Shown here in pieces: positions 35,017 through 46,187 of a stretch of 64,000 nucleotides of DNA. The notes beneath the pieces were generated by a model. That model saw nothing but the letters and a program-made list of their open reading frames with translations. It was not told the origin of the DNA and did no database searches. This DNA comes from Blastobasis lacticolella (taxonomy: Eukaryota; Arthropoda; Insecta; Lepidoptera; Blastobasidae). The DNA lies in the NCBI GenBank assembly GCA_905147135.1, contig LR990056.1, forward strand, positions 2,056,001 through 2,120,000, written 5' to 3'. How positions within the stretch are numbered: the first letter of the stretch is position 1; each line of letters begins with the position of its first letter. The position numbers were made by a program, and so were the translations under genes.

Positions 35017-36111
35017 GGGCGGGCTTAAGGCCTATACTGTTTCTCAGATACGACTTATAACTGTGTTGCCTTTTATTCTTAACACACTAGGTGGCCTTTA
35101 GTCGGGAGTTACCCTTTAAAGGTATGTTTCGGATTTTACGGGCTTTGCCCCACCACTCTTTCCCACCGCTGCAACTCCTGTGTAGCTAGGAGCTACAGTT
35201 CTGACACTCAGCCGCGCCCGGGGACAAACTAATGTACTGTCTTGGAACTCGCAACAAATTGAATTAAGAAGTAACAGGTTGGAGTAGGAAATATGGTGAC
35301 CCGACCTCCGAGTTTCCTACCGCGTACCTTTGTTGACGAGTAGCCCGATATGTAAGTCAAAGCTGAAATGCCTGCTGATAGACAACTTCATTCGGAGTCT
35401 AAGCCCAGGTGCAAATTAGGTATAAGTGTTTATTATTGTTAGTATTATTTTGATTTTCTGTACTATGTTGGAAGGGTAAAGATATTGAGAGCATAGAGAG
35501 TGCAAACCTTCGCCAACAAACTGATTTACAGTTCGGCGAATTATACAAATAAATACCTATGTACCACATTTTTGATAAATAAATAAATAAAAATAAAAAT
35601 AGACGCAGTTGCATGCATCATGGTCACGGGACGACTGGAGAGCTGAGAGCGCCGAGCGGTCTTTTAAACATTATGGAGTTCCGTAATCTATCTACGTTTA
35701 CAATACCTAGGCTGATATTTTTAACCACCGCCGAAAAAAGACGTGTTACAAGTTGGACATGTGTATCTGTGGATCTGATGGGTATGTCTGTCTGTGGCAT
35801 CGTAGCTCGAACGGTTAGACCAATTTCGATGCGGTTTTCTTTATTTGAAGCCAGTTTAATCATGAACGAGATGATTTTTAGCTTTGTTTTATTAAAATCG
35901 GTCTAGTAATCGAGGAAATATTTGAGTACGTATGTAATATACGTATACTTGATCGGTAGTTCTGCTGATGTTTTTCCTGATGGTTAGGTTATTTAAACTA
36001 TAATAGTATCTCTGGCTTTGTCAATTATATAACTGTTATTTGTCGTAGTATTAAACAAAGTCGCTTCCCGCCGTCTGTACCTGTGTATCTATGTACGCTT
36101 AGATATTTTAA
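35017..36111. other. Stretch with dispersed repeats, no recognised gene
   Basis: About 35760-35910 is the inverted counterpart of 30765-30920. About 36056-36111 (AAGTCGCTTCCCGCCGTCTG) is the start of the Helitron-like family, cut off by a truncated S1. Confidence 0.35.
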
Positions 36112-36368
36112 CCCTTACACTCGTGGGTGTCGTACAAGGCGACTAATGTTTTCGAGGCAAGAGATCGAGTCTCCGTAGTTTGGAAAATGGGCGGCAGCTT
36201 TTTCCATTGTTATATTTAAACACTGCGATCTCCAACCCGCCTGCCAAGCGTTATGGCAATAACCTTCCCTTTCGTGGGAGAGGCCCAAAGTCCAGCAGTG
36301 GACTGTTACGGGCTGTGATAGAGTATCTCTGGTTTACGAGTCGGATACTCAAACCGCTCGGCCAATAA
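36112..36368 (+). repeat. Truncated SINE S1 plus head of SINE S2
   Basis: 36112-36320 is S1 lacking its first 45 bp or so, ending GGGCTGTGATAGAG. 36324-36368 is the tRNA-like head of S2 in reverse orientation (GGTTTACGAGTCGGATACTC). Confidence 0.6.
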
Positions 36369-37169
36369 TATAGACTATTTGTCCACTATCTACCCCGATC
36401 TCAAGTGACGATGCGGACAATCGGTTGAAACCTAGGTGTAGGGAATTATGCTTATCTAGATAGTGCTTTATCACTCTTGCCTTTAAAGTCCCAGATTGTA
36501 TTGCTCGGCAAACAGATCCGCAGGCAAAGAGTTCCTTACCCACCCCTCATGCGTCATACCAATGTTTATATTCCGATCTGCTTTACACACACACTGCCCC
36601 GAGTGTTTGGTGTTACGCGTACTTACCTAGAGAAAAAAGCCGCGTTCTTGCGCCGGCGCACGTTCTTACGGCTATACGTTGCGTAATCGGGTGATTGACC
36701 GACTGGCCACCGGTGGGTAGGTACGTGCGAAACGAATTGTTTGTTGTGCTGGTGCTTCGGCCTCGTGGTCCTGATTGGGGCCGACAAAGGTCTATAGACA
36801 TCGGCGGTAAATCGGCTTGTTCGACTTCCATGTACAGTACAACAACAGAATAATAAATAATAATAAATATGCTTGGACAAATCCACAGATCGCTATCTAG
36901 CCCAAAGTAAATAAAGCTTGTGTTATGGGTGTTAGATAACTGATAAACTACTTATATAAAAAATTTTTAATTGCATATTTATGGTATGATATTTTTAGTT
37001 TTAAGTTTTAGGTAGTCTTTGTAGAGTTTTATTAAAATCCGTTTAGTAGTTTCGGTAATGTTTGAGTATATATATGTATACTTGGGTGGTTTACCGACAT
37101 GTTCCTGTCAGTTAGGTTATAACTCTTGCGGTCATCGTAATAAGGAAGCTCTCTGTAAATCAACAATTT

Positions 37170-37570
37170 GTTACCGCATGCCACGTGGCCAACAGGTACG
37201 GACGGAAGAACGGTAAGTAACGGTGGTTATCTTTCGTCAGTGTTCAAAAACGGACTACCATTTAAGCCGAAAGACGCCCACTGGTGGGCAAAGGCCTACC
37301 GCAGAGATCTCCACAAAGGCGGTCTTTACCAGGTTAGATGTGAAGCGAAATGATACGCAATCTTGTGTTGAATATCGACTCTTTATTGGTTCCCGTTGAA
37401 TGGCTCAACTTGCATTATCATCCGAACTTACATGTACTAACGCGGTTTGCGGGAAGGCCACACCACTACAAGGCCGTCGGTCCACCTTATGGGAGGCTTC
37501 CCGACGCTGCGTCTACCGGTACGTGGTCGCCACCCCGCGAAATGGAAGTCAGTCAGCTAGGCAGTGGATG
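37170..37570. repeat. Degraded LINE fragments
   Basis: 37272-37333 reverse-complemented reads like the RT-ORF end at 5510-5600 (GGAGATCTCTGCGGTAGGCC). 37440-37560 is GC-rich and repeat-like (CTACCGGTACGTGGTCGCCA). Ends cannot be fixed. Confidence 0.4.
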
Positions 37571-37578
37571 GTATATTT

Positions 37579-37953
37579 GTCGCAGCCGGATGGTTAAATT
37601 AGCCAGTTAATGAAACGGCTACCTTCATATGCTATTATTTAATTAAAAATTTGCCAATTTCAAGATTTTTTAAGTAATGTTTAAAGAAAGAAATTGACCG
37701 GAGGTCCTCCAAATATTGTCACAATGCTAACTTAATCACAATAATCTCAAACAATAATATTAGTTTGCATTAGGTTTTAGTTCGGTTGGGTTAGGTTAAT
37801 GTTGTGACAATGCATGGACGAGCTCCGTAAACTCGGGGCAATATCGTTCGTTAGACGTAACTTAAAGTTCATGAATTTGGCAAATATGGCAAAATAATTG
37901 CTTAATAAGCTAGCTATTTAATTAACCGGCTAATTTGACCATCCGGCTGCAAC
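37579..37953. mobile_element. MITE B, copy 2
   Basis: 375 bp with ends GTCGCAGCCGGATGGTTAAA and its complement (one mismatch), flanked by ATATTT and ATATAT. The interior carries the conserved CAATATCGTTCGTTAGAC block. Confidence 0.85.
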
Positions 37954-38150
37954 ATATATACCCGTTATAGGTCATATCTCTTACATTCTGTTGCTGCTGT
38001 TGCTGTTTCCCATAGACTGATGATGTGACTATTGACGTTACAGAATCAATTGTGTTTACATGATGTAAATCAATTGTGATTGCATGAGGTATTTCATCTA
38101 GTCCACACAGTGACAATGCACCTGCGGTTCTACATTTTTGTTACGTGCAA

Positions 38151-38231
38151 CCTATGTCCATAGGCTGCGGTGACTGCTTATCATCAGGCAGGCCGCAAGC
38201 TTGTTTGCCACCTTAGTGGGATAAAAAAAAA
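38151..38231 (+). repeat. S3 poly(A)-end fragment
   Basis: ATGTCCATAGGCTGCGGTGA, GCAGGCCGCAAGCTTGTTTG, then A9, immediately left of the long inverted-repeat element. Confidence 0.65.
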
Positions 38232-38300
38232 TTTGAGTTGTAGATGATCAACGGAGAAGCACGACATACAGTATTCGAATTGACTATTTAGGAAGATCTA

Positions 38301-41300
38301 CCACTGCACACTATTCCAAGAACCCTTCGGACATGACATTTCAATCTAAGCTCAGAATGTGACGCGTTATGTTATTCTAAATGATAAGCAAAAACTTCCG
38401 TGTGGAAATTCCTTATAGTTTTGGAGAAAACTCAAACCTAAGTAGGTTGATTTTTTTTACTTAGAAAGTAAAATATTTTTTTTCTACCAGAACAATTACT
38501 TTATTTGCCCAACTTTTTACATAAATTTATTGAGCGTTTAAAACCCTATTTTTTATCGCCACCCCTAGTCGAAAATGTAAGCTTAAGGCGAAATAATAAT
38601 TTTTTTCATTAAAATGGTTTTATTTTAATATCTATAATAATTCAAGCTATTAGCACCCAAAAATCTATTTGAAAGGTAGAGCATTAGGCTGTCTATCTTC
38701 CTAAAAAGAAACAGCTGCTAATTCTGTGGGATATACGAGAAATTCGATTCTAAATATTTCCTAACTACAAACTCCTGAAACTTAGTAATAGCAATATTTC
38801 ATATACACATTTGCTATGAACATTTAGAATGGATTGAACGATTTTTATTGTATTACTAACTGTTACCCGCGGCTTCGTCCGCGGCAGATAGTACAGTGGA
38901 GCAGAAAGTAAAGTAAGTTTTTTACGAAAATTTCACGTTTTTGGCACAATCTTTTATCGTCCCTAGGGAGATCTTGGGGCATTTAATGCATGACAAAAAT
39001 TTTATGTCCGTGCAGTAAACCATTGAAGAGTTCCCTCGTTGGGAGCCAATCCTAGGTGCACCTTCAGGTTATGATATCATCACCATAGAGATCTTGGGGC
39101 ATTAAATGCATAACAAAAATTTGATGTCCGTGCAGTTAACCCTTGAGGAGCTGATCCTAGGTGCACCTTCAGGTTATGCTTATCATAATAATGCATTGTC
39201 ATCCAAACTAAACAGATATCTGCTTTAAAAATGAGTTAATATTAGTTATAATGAAGTAAAAGTATTGAGTAGTGAGTTGAGTAGTGAGTTAAAGTATTGT
39301 TGGTAATTTTAGTATTTATCTTTTTCTTGCAAAATTATCATCATATAATAATTATACTCGTATTAACGTCAGATTGAAATCCATATTTGGTTGCAAGCAT
39401 AGGTTTTTTGTTATACGGCTTCTAGTACCTTTATTAGGTTATACCATTTAATTCATTCGATGAAGGGCTAGATGTGGCGTGAGAAGGGGTCCACTCTCGT
39501 TAGGCGTTAGCTGAAACCCCACTTCAATAGATCTAGCCTGGAGAAACAGGGGCAAGGCGACATGGAGCCGTTTCAGACCCATGCCGCCGCCAGTGATGCT
39601 GTGGATAGCGCCACAGCCGGCACCTTTCCCTCTCCGGAGGTGACCGCAAGTACACGAGGAGAAACTAGTCCTGGACAAATAGGAGCCGGTATTTCTTCGG
39701 GAATGAGTAGTGGAAGTACTATTTCTTGTAATTCGCGTTTGGCAGTTTATCGGGAGTTTGTTGCTAAAAGCCGTCATATTTATCCAAATGGTCGGCCACC
39801 TGACTTAAATAACTCGGAAAGAATAGACAGTGTATTTGCATTACTTGGCGACAAACTTAAGCCCATTGAGGCAATCGATGAAAACGACAAAAAAGCTCTG
39901 CTTAATGCAGTAGCAAAATTTATTAACAAAACGGAAACAAAATATAATAAGGTGTGTAAAAGAAATGCTTATTTATTTGAAACAAATAATAAAATGTGGC
40001 TAAATAAAGATTTTTTTGATGACCTTCCTGATGCAATAAAAATTGTAAGTGTCGCTTTATTTCCTAGTCCGAGAAGTGCAAAATATTTTTTTTGATTAGC
40101 AGGTCGGGGAAATCCTCATGGACATGGGTAGTGCCGGACTCTTACCGGCTAAAACCCCTACCTGCCATGCTATTTACTTCCATCGAAATAAATCGATGCC
40201 GTTTATCATTCTAAAATAATATTATCTTACGTTATGACTGATTTAGATGTGGGTTCTCAGCTCACCTTTACCTTATCTATGATTATGTCTACATTCCTTA
40301 TTTCTAATATCTACTTACTTATTCTAATTTCACACTACTATAATAATAATCTTAGAAGACCTAAATAACAAAAAGAGTATAATTATTATATGATGATAAT
40401 TTTGCAAGAAAATGATAAATACTAAAATTACCAACAATACTTTATAACTCATTATAACTAATATTAACTCATTTTTAAAGCAGATATCTGTTTAGTTTGG
40501 ATGACAATGCATTATTATGATAAGCATAACCTGAAGGTGCACCTAGGGTCAGCTCCTCAAGGGTTAACTGCACGGACATCAAATTTTTGTCATGCATTCA
40601 ATGCCCCAAGATCTCTATGGTGATGATAACATAACCTGAAGGTGCACCTAGGATTGGCTCCCAACGAGGGAACTCCTCAATGGTTTACTGCACGGACATG
40701 AAATTTTTGTCATGCATTAAATGCCCCAAGATCTCCCTGGGGACGATAAAAGATTGTGCCAAAAAATGTGGAATTTTCGTAAAAAACTTATTTTACTTTT
40801 TGCTCCACTGTACTATCTGCCGCGGACGATGCCGCGGATAACAGCTAGTAATACAATAAAAATCGTTCAATCCATTGTATTTTTAAATTTACACCTTACT
40901 AAAAGTTCATAGCAAATGTGTATATAAAATATTGCTATTACTAAGTTTCAGGGGTTTGCAGTTAGGAAACATTTAGAATCGAATTTCTCCTATATCCCAC
41001 GGAATTAGCAGCTGTTTCTTTTTAGGAAGGTAGACAGCCTAATGCTCTACCTTTTAAATAGATTTTTGGGTGTTAATAGCTTGAATTATTATAGATATTA
41101 AAATAAAACCATTTTAATGAAAAAAATTATTATTTCGCCTTACGCTTACATTTTCAACTAGGGGTGGCGATAAAAAATAGGGTTTTAAACGCTCAATAAA
41201 TTTATGTAAAAAGTTGGGCAAATAAAGCAATTGTTCTGGTAGAAAAAAAAAAATTTTACTTTCGAAGTAAAAAAATCGACCTACTTAGGTTTGAGTTTTC

Positions 41301-41424
41301 TCCAAAACTATAAGGAATTTCCACACGGGAGTTTTTGCTTATCATTTAGAATAACATAACGCGTCACATTCTGAGCTTAGTTCGAAATGTCAGGTCCGAA
41401 GGGTTCTTGGAATAGTGTGCACTG
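38301..41424. mobile_element. 3.1 kb DNA element with about 1.05 kb terminal inverted repeats
   Basis: 38301-39359 and 40375-41424 are long inverted copies; the ends begin CCACTGCACACTATTCC (left) and CAGTGCACACTATTCC (right). TA flanks both sides (38299-38300, 41425-41426), consistent with a TA target. The arms contain an imperfect direct repeat of about 110 bp (GATCTTGGGGCATT to CTTCAGGTTATG) and a Helitron-like hairpin (CCGCGGCTTCGTCCGCGG). The 1 kb centre holds the ORF at 39562. No catalytic transposase domain is visible, so it is probably non-autonomous. Confidence 0.85.
39562..40095 (+). CDS. Unknown protein inside the long inverted-repeat element, probably first exon of a TE gene
   Basis: An open frame of 177 codons with ATG after GGCAAGGCGAC. 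Residues 1-57 are Ser/Thr/Gly-rich and probably disordered. Residues about 60-150 are a charged, helical-looking segment (YREFVAKSRHIYPNGRPPDL; LLNAVAKFINKTETKYNKV). The frame contains ATT|GTAAGT at 40044/40045, an excellent splice donor at a codon boundary, so coding may stop at residue 161 and the last 16 residues may be intron. A possible acceptor TTGATTAGCAG ends near 40101. I do not recognise the family. It could be cargo or a transposon accessory gene. Survival of a long frame in AT-rich DNA suggests recent function or youth. Confidence 0.5.
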   Translation: MEPFQTHAAASDAVDSATAGTFPSPEVTASTRGETSPGQIGAGISSGMSSGSTISCNSRLAVYREFVAKSRHIYPNGRPPDLNNSERIDSVFALLGDKLKPIEAIDENDKKALLNAVAKFINKTETKYNKVCKRNAYLFETNNKMWLNKDFFDDLPDAIKIVSVALFPSPRSAKYFF

Positions 41425-41487
41425 TAGGTAATAGAAGCGTCTTCATATTATCTAAGAAATTGTCTACAAAAGACTTTGTGGGTACCA

Positions 41488-41760
41488 TCGTCTTGGCGTT
41501 AATGTAATATAAAAAAAACAAAATAAATGTCTCGATAGTGCTCTCGCGCACGAGGGTCCGGCGTTTGCCTTGACCATGATCCAGGATATGGCAGATCAGG
41601 TAATTATAGTGGAGCGACTGCCATCTGACCTTCGTGACTTAGCTACCAGGGGAACCTGACAAGATTGGATCATGGTTACACATTCAGGCGCCTGAATGTG
41701 CAGGTTACATTACGATCTTTTCCCTCACTGTAAGAGCATCGGTTAATAATCAATTAATGT
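41488..41760 (-). mobile_element. SINE S2, lacking the tRNA head
   Basis: The reverse complement ends CATTAACGCCAAGACGATGG. The body is typical, with about 25 bp inserted near the tail. It stops at CATTAATTGATTATTAACC, before the promoter region. Confidence 0.7.
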
Positions 41761-41814
41761 TGATACTCAACAAAAAACTTGTTGCTTCCAGTAGTTCCTC
41801 CTTCCGTCATCATA

Positions 41815-42115
41815 ATCAGCCCTTGAATATCACCTAGGGGTATAGTACTATTATACCATGCCAAAGAGCCCAAACACAATAGTTTTATCTTATTGCATTC
41901 TATAGTTCCTATAACTACCTTCTGGCTCTATCATCAGACCAGCTCCGTGGTACCATATTAATGCATTGTCATCCAAGTTACATAGGTATACAAAATTTCA
42001 GCTCAATTGAACACTGGGATGTAGGTCAAATTAGGCTTGCAAGATTTGCTCTGAACATATAGTTACATCAGACATTGCAAGTTAAATTACGCTTCTAAAA
42101 ACATAAATTTTTCAA
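41815..42115. repeat. Dispersed repeat, Helitron-like
   Basis: CATCAGACCAGCTCCGTGG, then TTAATGCATTGTCATCCAAG and AATTTCAGCTCAATTGAACA. Related sequence is at 21290-21335 and 54850-54925, and the CATTGTCATCC block also lies in the 38301 element. Confidence 0.45.
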
Positions 42116-42412
42116 CCCATTCCTACATAAATTACTCAACTGTCTGGGCTAAAATAGACATTGAGAATTATAGCGTAATTGATATTTATAGTGCCATACC
42201 TCGTAAAATTCGATACAACCTGTGAGAATTTGTTACGCATTGCGGCCATGGGTCTGATAGTGTCATAAGTCTGATGCGGAAGCTGATAAAAAATCGCTTT
42301 ATGTAACTAAAAGGGTTCGAAATTATTAAGATTATTACTGTCTACGATAATTATCAGAAAATTATGTCTTAACATAATGTTTTAAGCTATCGCGTGTATA
42401 ATACAAACAAAG

Positions 42413-43023
42413 GTAGAGCTTGTCTAGTTTAAATTTAGATTTCGATGTGTGAGTGCAACCAAACTTGCAATGCAAATGTGCAATCAAACGACGCTGGTGT
42501 CTCACCGGCAACTGAATGATCAATTACAACGGCATTTGTATATGTGTCGCAGCCATATGGTTAAATTAGCCGGTTAACTAAACGGCTAGCTTTTTGAGCA
42601 ATTATTTAGTTGAAAATTTGCCAGTTTCATAAGATTTTAAAGTGATGTTGAAAGAACGATATTGCCTCGAGTTTACGCAGCTCTTCTACACATTGTTCCA
42701 ATGCTAACCTACCCACAATAACTTCATAGTTCGTATAATAATAGTTTGCATTAGGTTTCTATTCGGTTAGTTTAGGTTAGCATTATGACAATGAATGGAA
42801 GAGCTCTGTAAACTCGAGGCAATATCGTTCATTTGACTTTACTTTCAAAGTTCATGAATTTGGCCAATTTTCAATTAAATAACTGCTTAAATAGCTAGCC
42901 GTTTAATTAACCGGCTAATTTAACCATTTGGCTGCGACATATGTATTGCGTCCATATTTTAAACTTGCTTGCGTGCGGTAATGCGATAGTGGGGCGCGGC
43001 ATTTTAGATTAGACGAGCTCTAC
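42413..43023 (+). mobile_element. MITE A, copy 3, interrupted by MITE B
   Basis: A-type ends GTAGAGCTTGTCTAG and GACGAGCTCTAC surround MITE B. The A part totals about 212 bp because of an internal deletion near its left end. Uninterrupted copies at 12284 and 51911 show the empty site (TTTGTATATGTATTGCG). Confidence 0.85.
42546..42938. mobile_element. MITE B, copy 3, nested in MITE A
   Basis: A 393 bp element whose ends are GTCGCAGCC and GGCTGCGAC. ATATGT occurs at 42540-42545 and 42939-42944 but only once in empty MITE A copies, so the target duplication is 6 bp. Confidence 0.9.
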
Positions 43024-43799
43024 GCGGTGGGACACCTGGAACATACCTTTAAAATTCTCTCTTAATAAAAGTAAAGTTATGATTACTGCCGGAATCTCGC
43101 CTTTAAACTGCTGTATTTTGGTGCAACTTGAAGTGGAGTCTACAGAGTGTCTTGAATGTTCATAATTTTCGTATGTACGTAAACATTTGCGACAGTTTTA
43201 TTTAAGATTACACTTATCGTTAACGCTCAAAAGTGGAAAATCAAGTTCGCACACGAGTAAATCAACATTTTCATCGTCATAGTTTTTGCATAGAGAGAGG
43301 GTTGTAGAAGAAAAGAGCTACCCATTAAAATTTTTTTTAGAATTGACTAGCTAGGCATTTGACCGTCACCTCACCTGGTGGTAAGTGACGATGCGGCCGA
43401 TGATGCCTGTCTAGGAACAGCCTATTCAATCTAGCCTTAAAGACATCCAGATTATATTGATCAGGGATCACACTAGTTATCGACTCTATAAGATGAAGGA
43501 CCTACAGAGCAATACAGAGCACCAAATCCATATGCAAATCGATTTAGATTAACATAAACTCCAATCAAAAGTCTGTGACTCCTTCCTGTCCAAACTCCCC
43601 GGCTTCCGTATGCCGGGGTGAACGACCTACTGCAGGGCCAGGGGTAGCGAACCTTTGTGAGCGAGTTTTTAACAAAAACTTTCGTCGAAGAAACTCGAGT
43701 AGGATTGGGGGCAACAGGGAATTATTTTTCTTTTTTTATTCATAAGACATTTAACAATAAGGTCGTTAAGCTAGTACCTACATGTAAAACGGTTTGACT

Positions 43800-43905
43800 A
43801 ACCAAACGTGGTGTAGGACGCCCGCTGTCCAGTTAGATGGAGTGACAATTTGCAAAAGGCTGCAGGTGGATGCTGGATGCGTCTAGCAGAGGACTAGCAG
43901 GCGCT
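43800..43905 (+). pseudogene. LINE reverse-transcriptase C-terminal fragment
   Basis: GGTGTAGGACGCCCGCTG, GATGGAGTGACAATTTGCAA and AAGGCTGCAGGTGGATGCTG, as in 16020-16175. The ORF is not intact. Confidence 0.5.
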
Positions 43906-44152
43906 TCCCGCCGTCTGTCCGTATGTACGATTAGGTCTTTTAAACAACGTAACGGATTTTAATGTGGTTTTCAACCATATATAGAGCTTATAAGCAAGAA
44001 AGAAGGGTAGGTAGGCAGGCAGGCAGGCCGTAAGCTTGTTTGCCACCTTGGTGGTATAAAAAAAAAAAAAGGTAGTGTTAGTTGTAGTGTAGTAGGGTAC
44101 GGGTAGGCGTAAGACGCCACGTGAACGAAGTCGCGTCGGGTCCACTAGTAAT
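43896..44152 (+). mobile_element. Helitron-like repeat with inserted S3 end
   Basis: It starts GGCGCTTCCCGCCGTCTGTC and includes TAACGGATTTTAATGTGG. It ends with a GC-rich segment ACGTGAACGAAGTCGCGTCG then GGTCCACTAGT; CTAG plus T is the Helitron 3' pattern. 44009-44070 is an S3 fragment with A12. Confidence 0.5.
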
Positions 44153-44282
44153 TGAAGCAAACTCGCCCGACAACACAGCAAGCAGCCCCCAGCTTTCATG
44201 CCACGTCGACATGCCCTCAACACCAAAAGGTTGATCACGGCTGCGCCATCAGATGCAGACGTAGCCAGCCGTTGGCCGGACG

Positions 44283-45698
44283 CAGAGTTGCAAAAAATGC
44301 ATTACTTTGGTTAATGCATTGGCGTTTCATTACTCATTACTATAATTAATGAGTAATGGAATCAGTTTCCATTATTCATTACTAAAATAATGAGTAATGG
44401 AATCAGTTTCCATTACTCATTATTTTTTTTTTAATGGAATAAAAAATAAATTCTCATTAAATTTTTTGTAATGAATAATGTATCATCTTTACATTACTCA
44501 TTTTTTAATTTTAATGAGTAATTTGAAAATCTACATTACAATTTTAAATATTAATGAGTAATGTACCAAATTTTCATTACTCATTATTTTTAAATCTAAT
44601 GAAGGAGTAATGAGTATTCCATTACTCATTATTTATGAATATTAGAGGATAAAATGAAATCTAATTCAAAACCATGTTTGATTTGTTTGATGTGTAGCAA
44701 AGGGGGCACTGAGAGAAAAAGACAGAAAATGTTTGAGAAAAAAACACTTAGAAAATTTTCAACTTTTAATAATGGGACGTGATAGGGGAGACCCTCAGGA
44801 CATTTTGCGACCTGGACATTTTGCAACTTGAACATTTTGAGACTAAATGTAACAAAATGGCTGCCATTTTAAACGTTTTTGTTCCTGGACCGATTGCTTT
44901 CAAAACCGATATCTGAGCGTCCCTTGGGACTCATGACATGAATCTGGGCTCAGATATCGGTTTTGAAAGCAATCGGTCCAGTAACAAAAAGTTCAAAATG
45001 GCGGCCATTTTTTCCAATTTTGGCACCAGATTCATGTCAGGAGTTCCAAGGGACGCTCAGATATTCATTTTGAAAGCAATCGGTCCAGTAACAAAATAAT
45101 TCAAAATGGCGGCAATTTTTTCCAATTTTGGCACCAGATTCATGTCAGGAGTCCCAAGGGACGCTTAGATATTCATTTTGAAAGCAATCGGTCCAGTAAC
45201 AAAAAAGTTCAAAATGGCGGCCATTTTGTTACATTTTGGCACCAGATTCATGTCAGGAGTCCCAAGGGACGCTCAGATATCGGTTTTGAAAGTAATCGGT
45301 CCAGTAACAAAAAAGTTCAAAATGGCCGCCATTTTGAATTATTTTGTTACTGAACCGATTGCTTTCAAAATGAGTAATGGAAAATTTTACATTACACATT
45401 TTTTACAATTAATGGATAATGAAGGTCCAATAATGGCTCATTACAATTTTAATGAACAATGTGGAAAATTACATTACTCATTATTTTTTTTAATGAGCAA
45501 TGTAAAAAATTCCATTACTCATTATTTTTTTTAATGAGTAATGGAGCACCACACATTACTCATTAATTATTTAATGAGTAATGTGAATATTTTACATAGA
45601 AATTTTTTTTTTAATGAGTAATGGATAAAAACTACATTACCATTAAAAAAAATAATGATTAATGCATTATTTTTTACATTAAAATTTTTGCAACTCTG
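44283..45698. mobile_element. hAT-type element filled with satellite-like repeats
   Basis: The 14 bp ends CAGAGTTGCAAAAA and TTTTTGCAACTCTG are flanked by GCCGGACG at 44275-44282 and 45699-45706, an exact 8 bp duplication. The 1416 bp interior has no transposase. It is made of dozens of ATTACTCATT/AATGAGTAAT palindromic units (44320-44640, 45365-45665) around a central block of 107-108 bp tandem repeats. Confidence 0.9.
44885..45370. repeat. 107-108 bp tandem array with inverted flanking half-units
   Basis: The unit start AAAGCAATCGGTCCAGTAAC occurs at 44966, 45073, 45181 and (one change) 45289, with TTCAAAATGGCGGCCATTTT and TCATGTCAGGAGTCCCAAGG inside each unit. Inverted half-units at about 44887-44930 and 45350-45370 make the block partly palindromic. 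Confidence 0.9.
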
Positions 45699-45818
45699 GC
45701 CGGACGGATGTGCGATACGGAGCGGGGCCGTATCACAGCGATGGACAATCTGCGTAACGACTTTATCACTGCGGTGTATTTCTTTTTAGACTTTTACAAC
45801 TATGGTGGCAGCGTTGTA

Positions 45819-45915
45819 TTTCTTTTTATCAATATGGTGGCAGTGCTGTATTTCGTTTTGCCACTGTAGGTAAGCAGTTACCGAAACCTATGGGCGTTTG
45901 CAATACTGGTATCGC
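45819..45915 (-). repeat. Degraded S3 fragment
   Basis: T-rich start, then ATCAATATGGTGGCAGTGC and GGTAAGCAGTTACCGAAACC to GTTTGCAATACTGG. Confidence 0.45.
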
Positions 45916-46187
45916 AGAGTGGCCGCGTTGCGGTGTTGGTGATGAAGTAGCACTCTTGCGACGCCAGGGAGCAATTGTTTTCTTCTCTCAATAATAAGAT
46001 GAAAGACATAGCAGTGACTATGTCGCGAATTTTTTAGGTTATCGTGCGCGAGAGCACTTTTGTGCTAGCCGTGCAGGTTACACATCTGGGAATATTTGTT
46101 TATTATAGAAAATGGGTATTTGACTGCCATCTCACCTTATGTTAGGTGCAGATGCAGTCTACGATGGCGCATAAAATACCTATTTAC

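Noticed and set aside
44885..45370. CRISPR-like regularly spaced repeats
   Set aside because: The whole 108 bp unit is repeated, with no unique spacers, inside a eukaryotic transposon.
45178..45534. 118-codon plus-strand ORF with repeated VTKKFKMAAIL
   Set aside because: It is a frame through the 108 bp tandem array (the period is divisible by three), not a gene.
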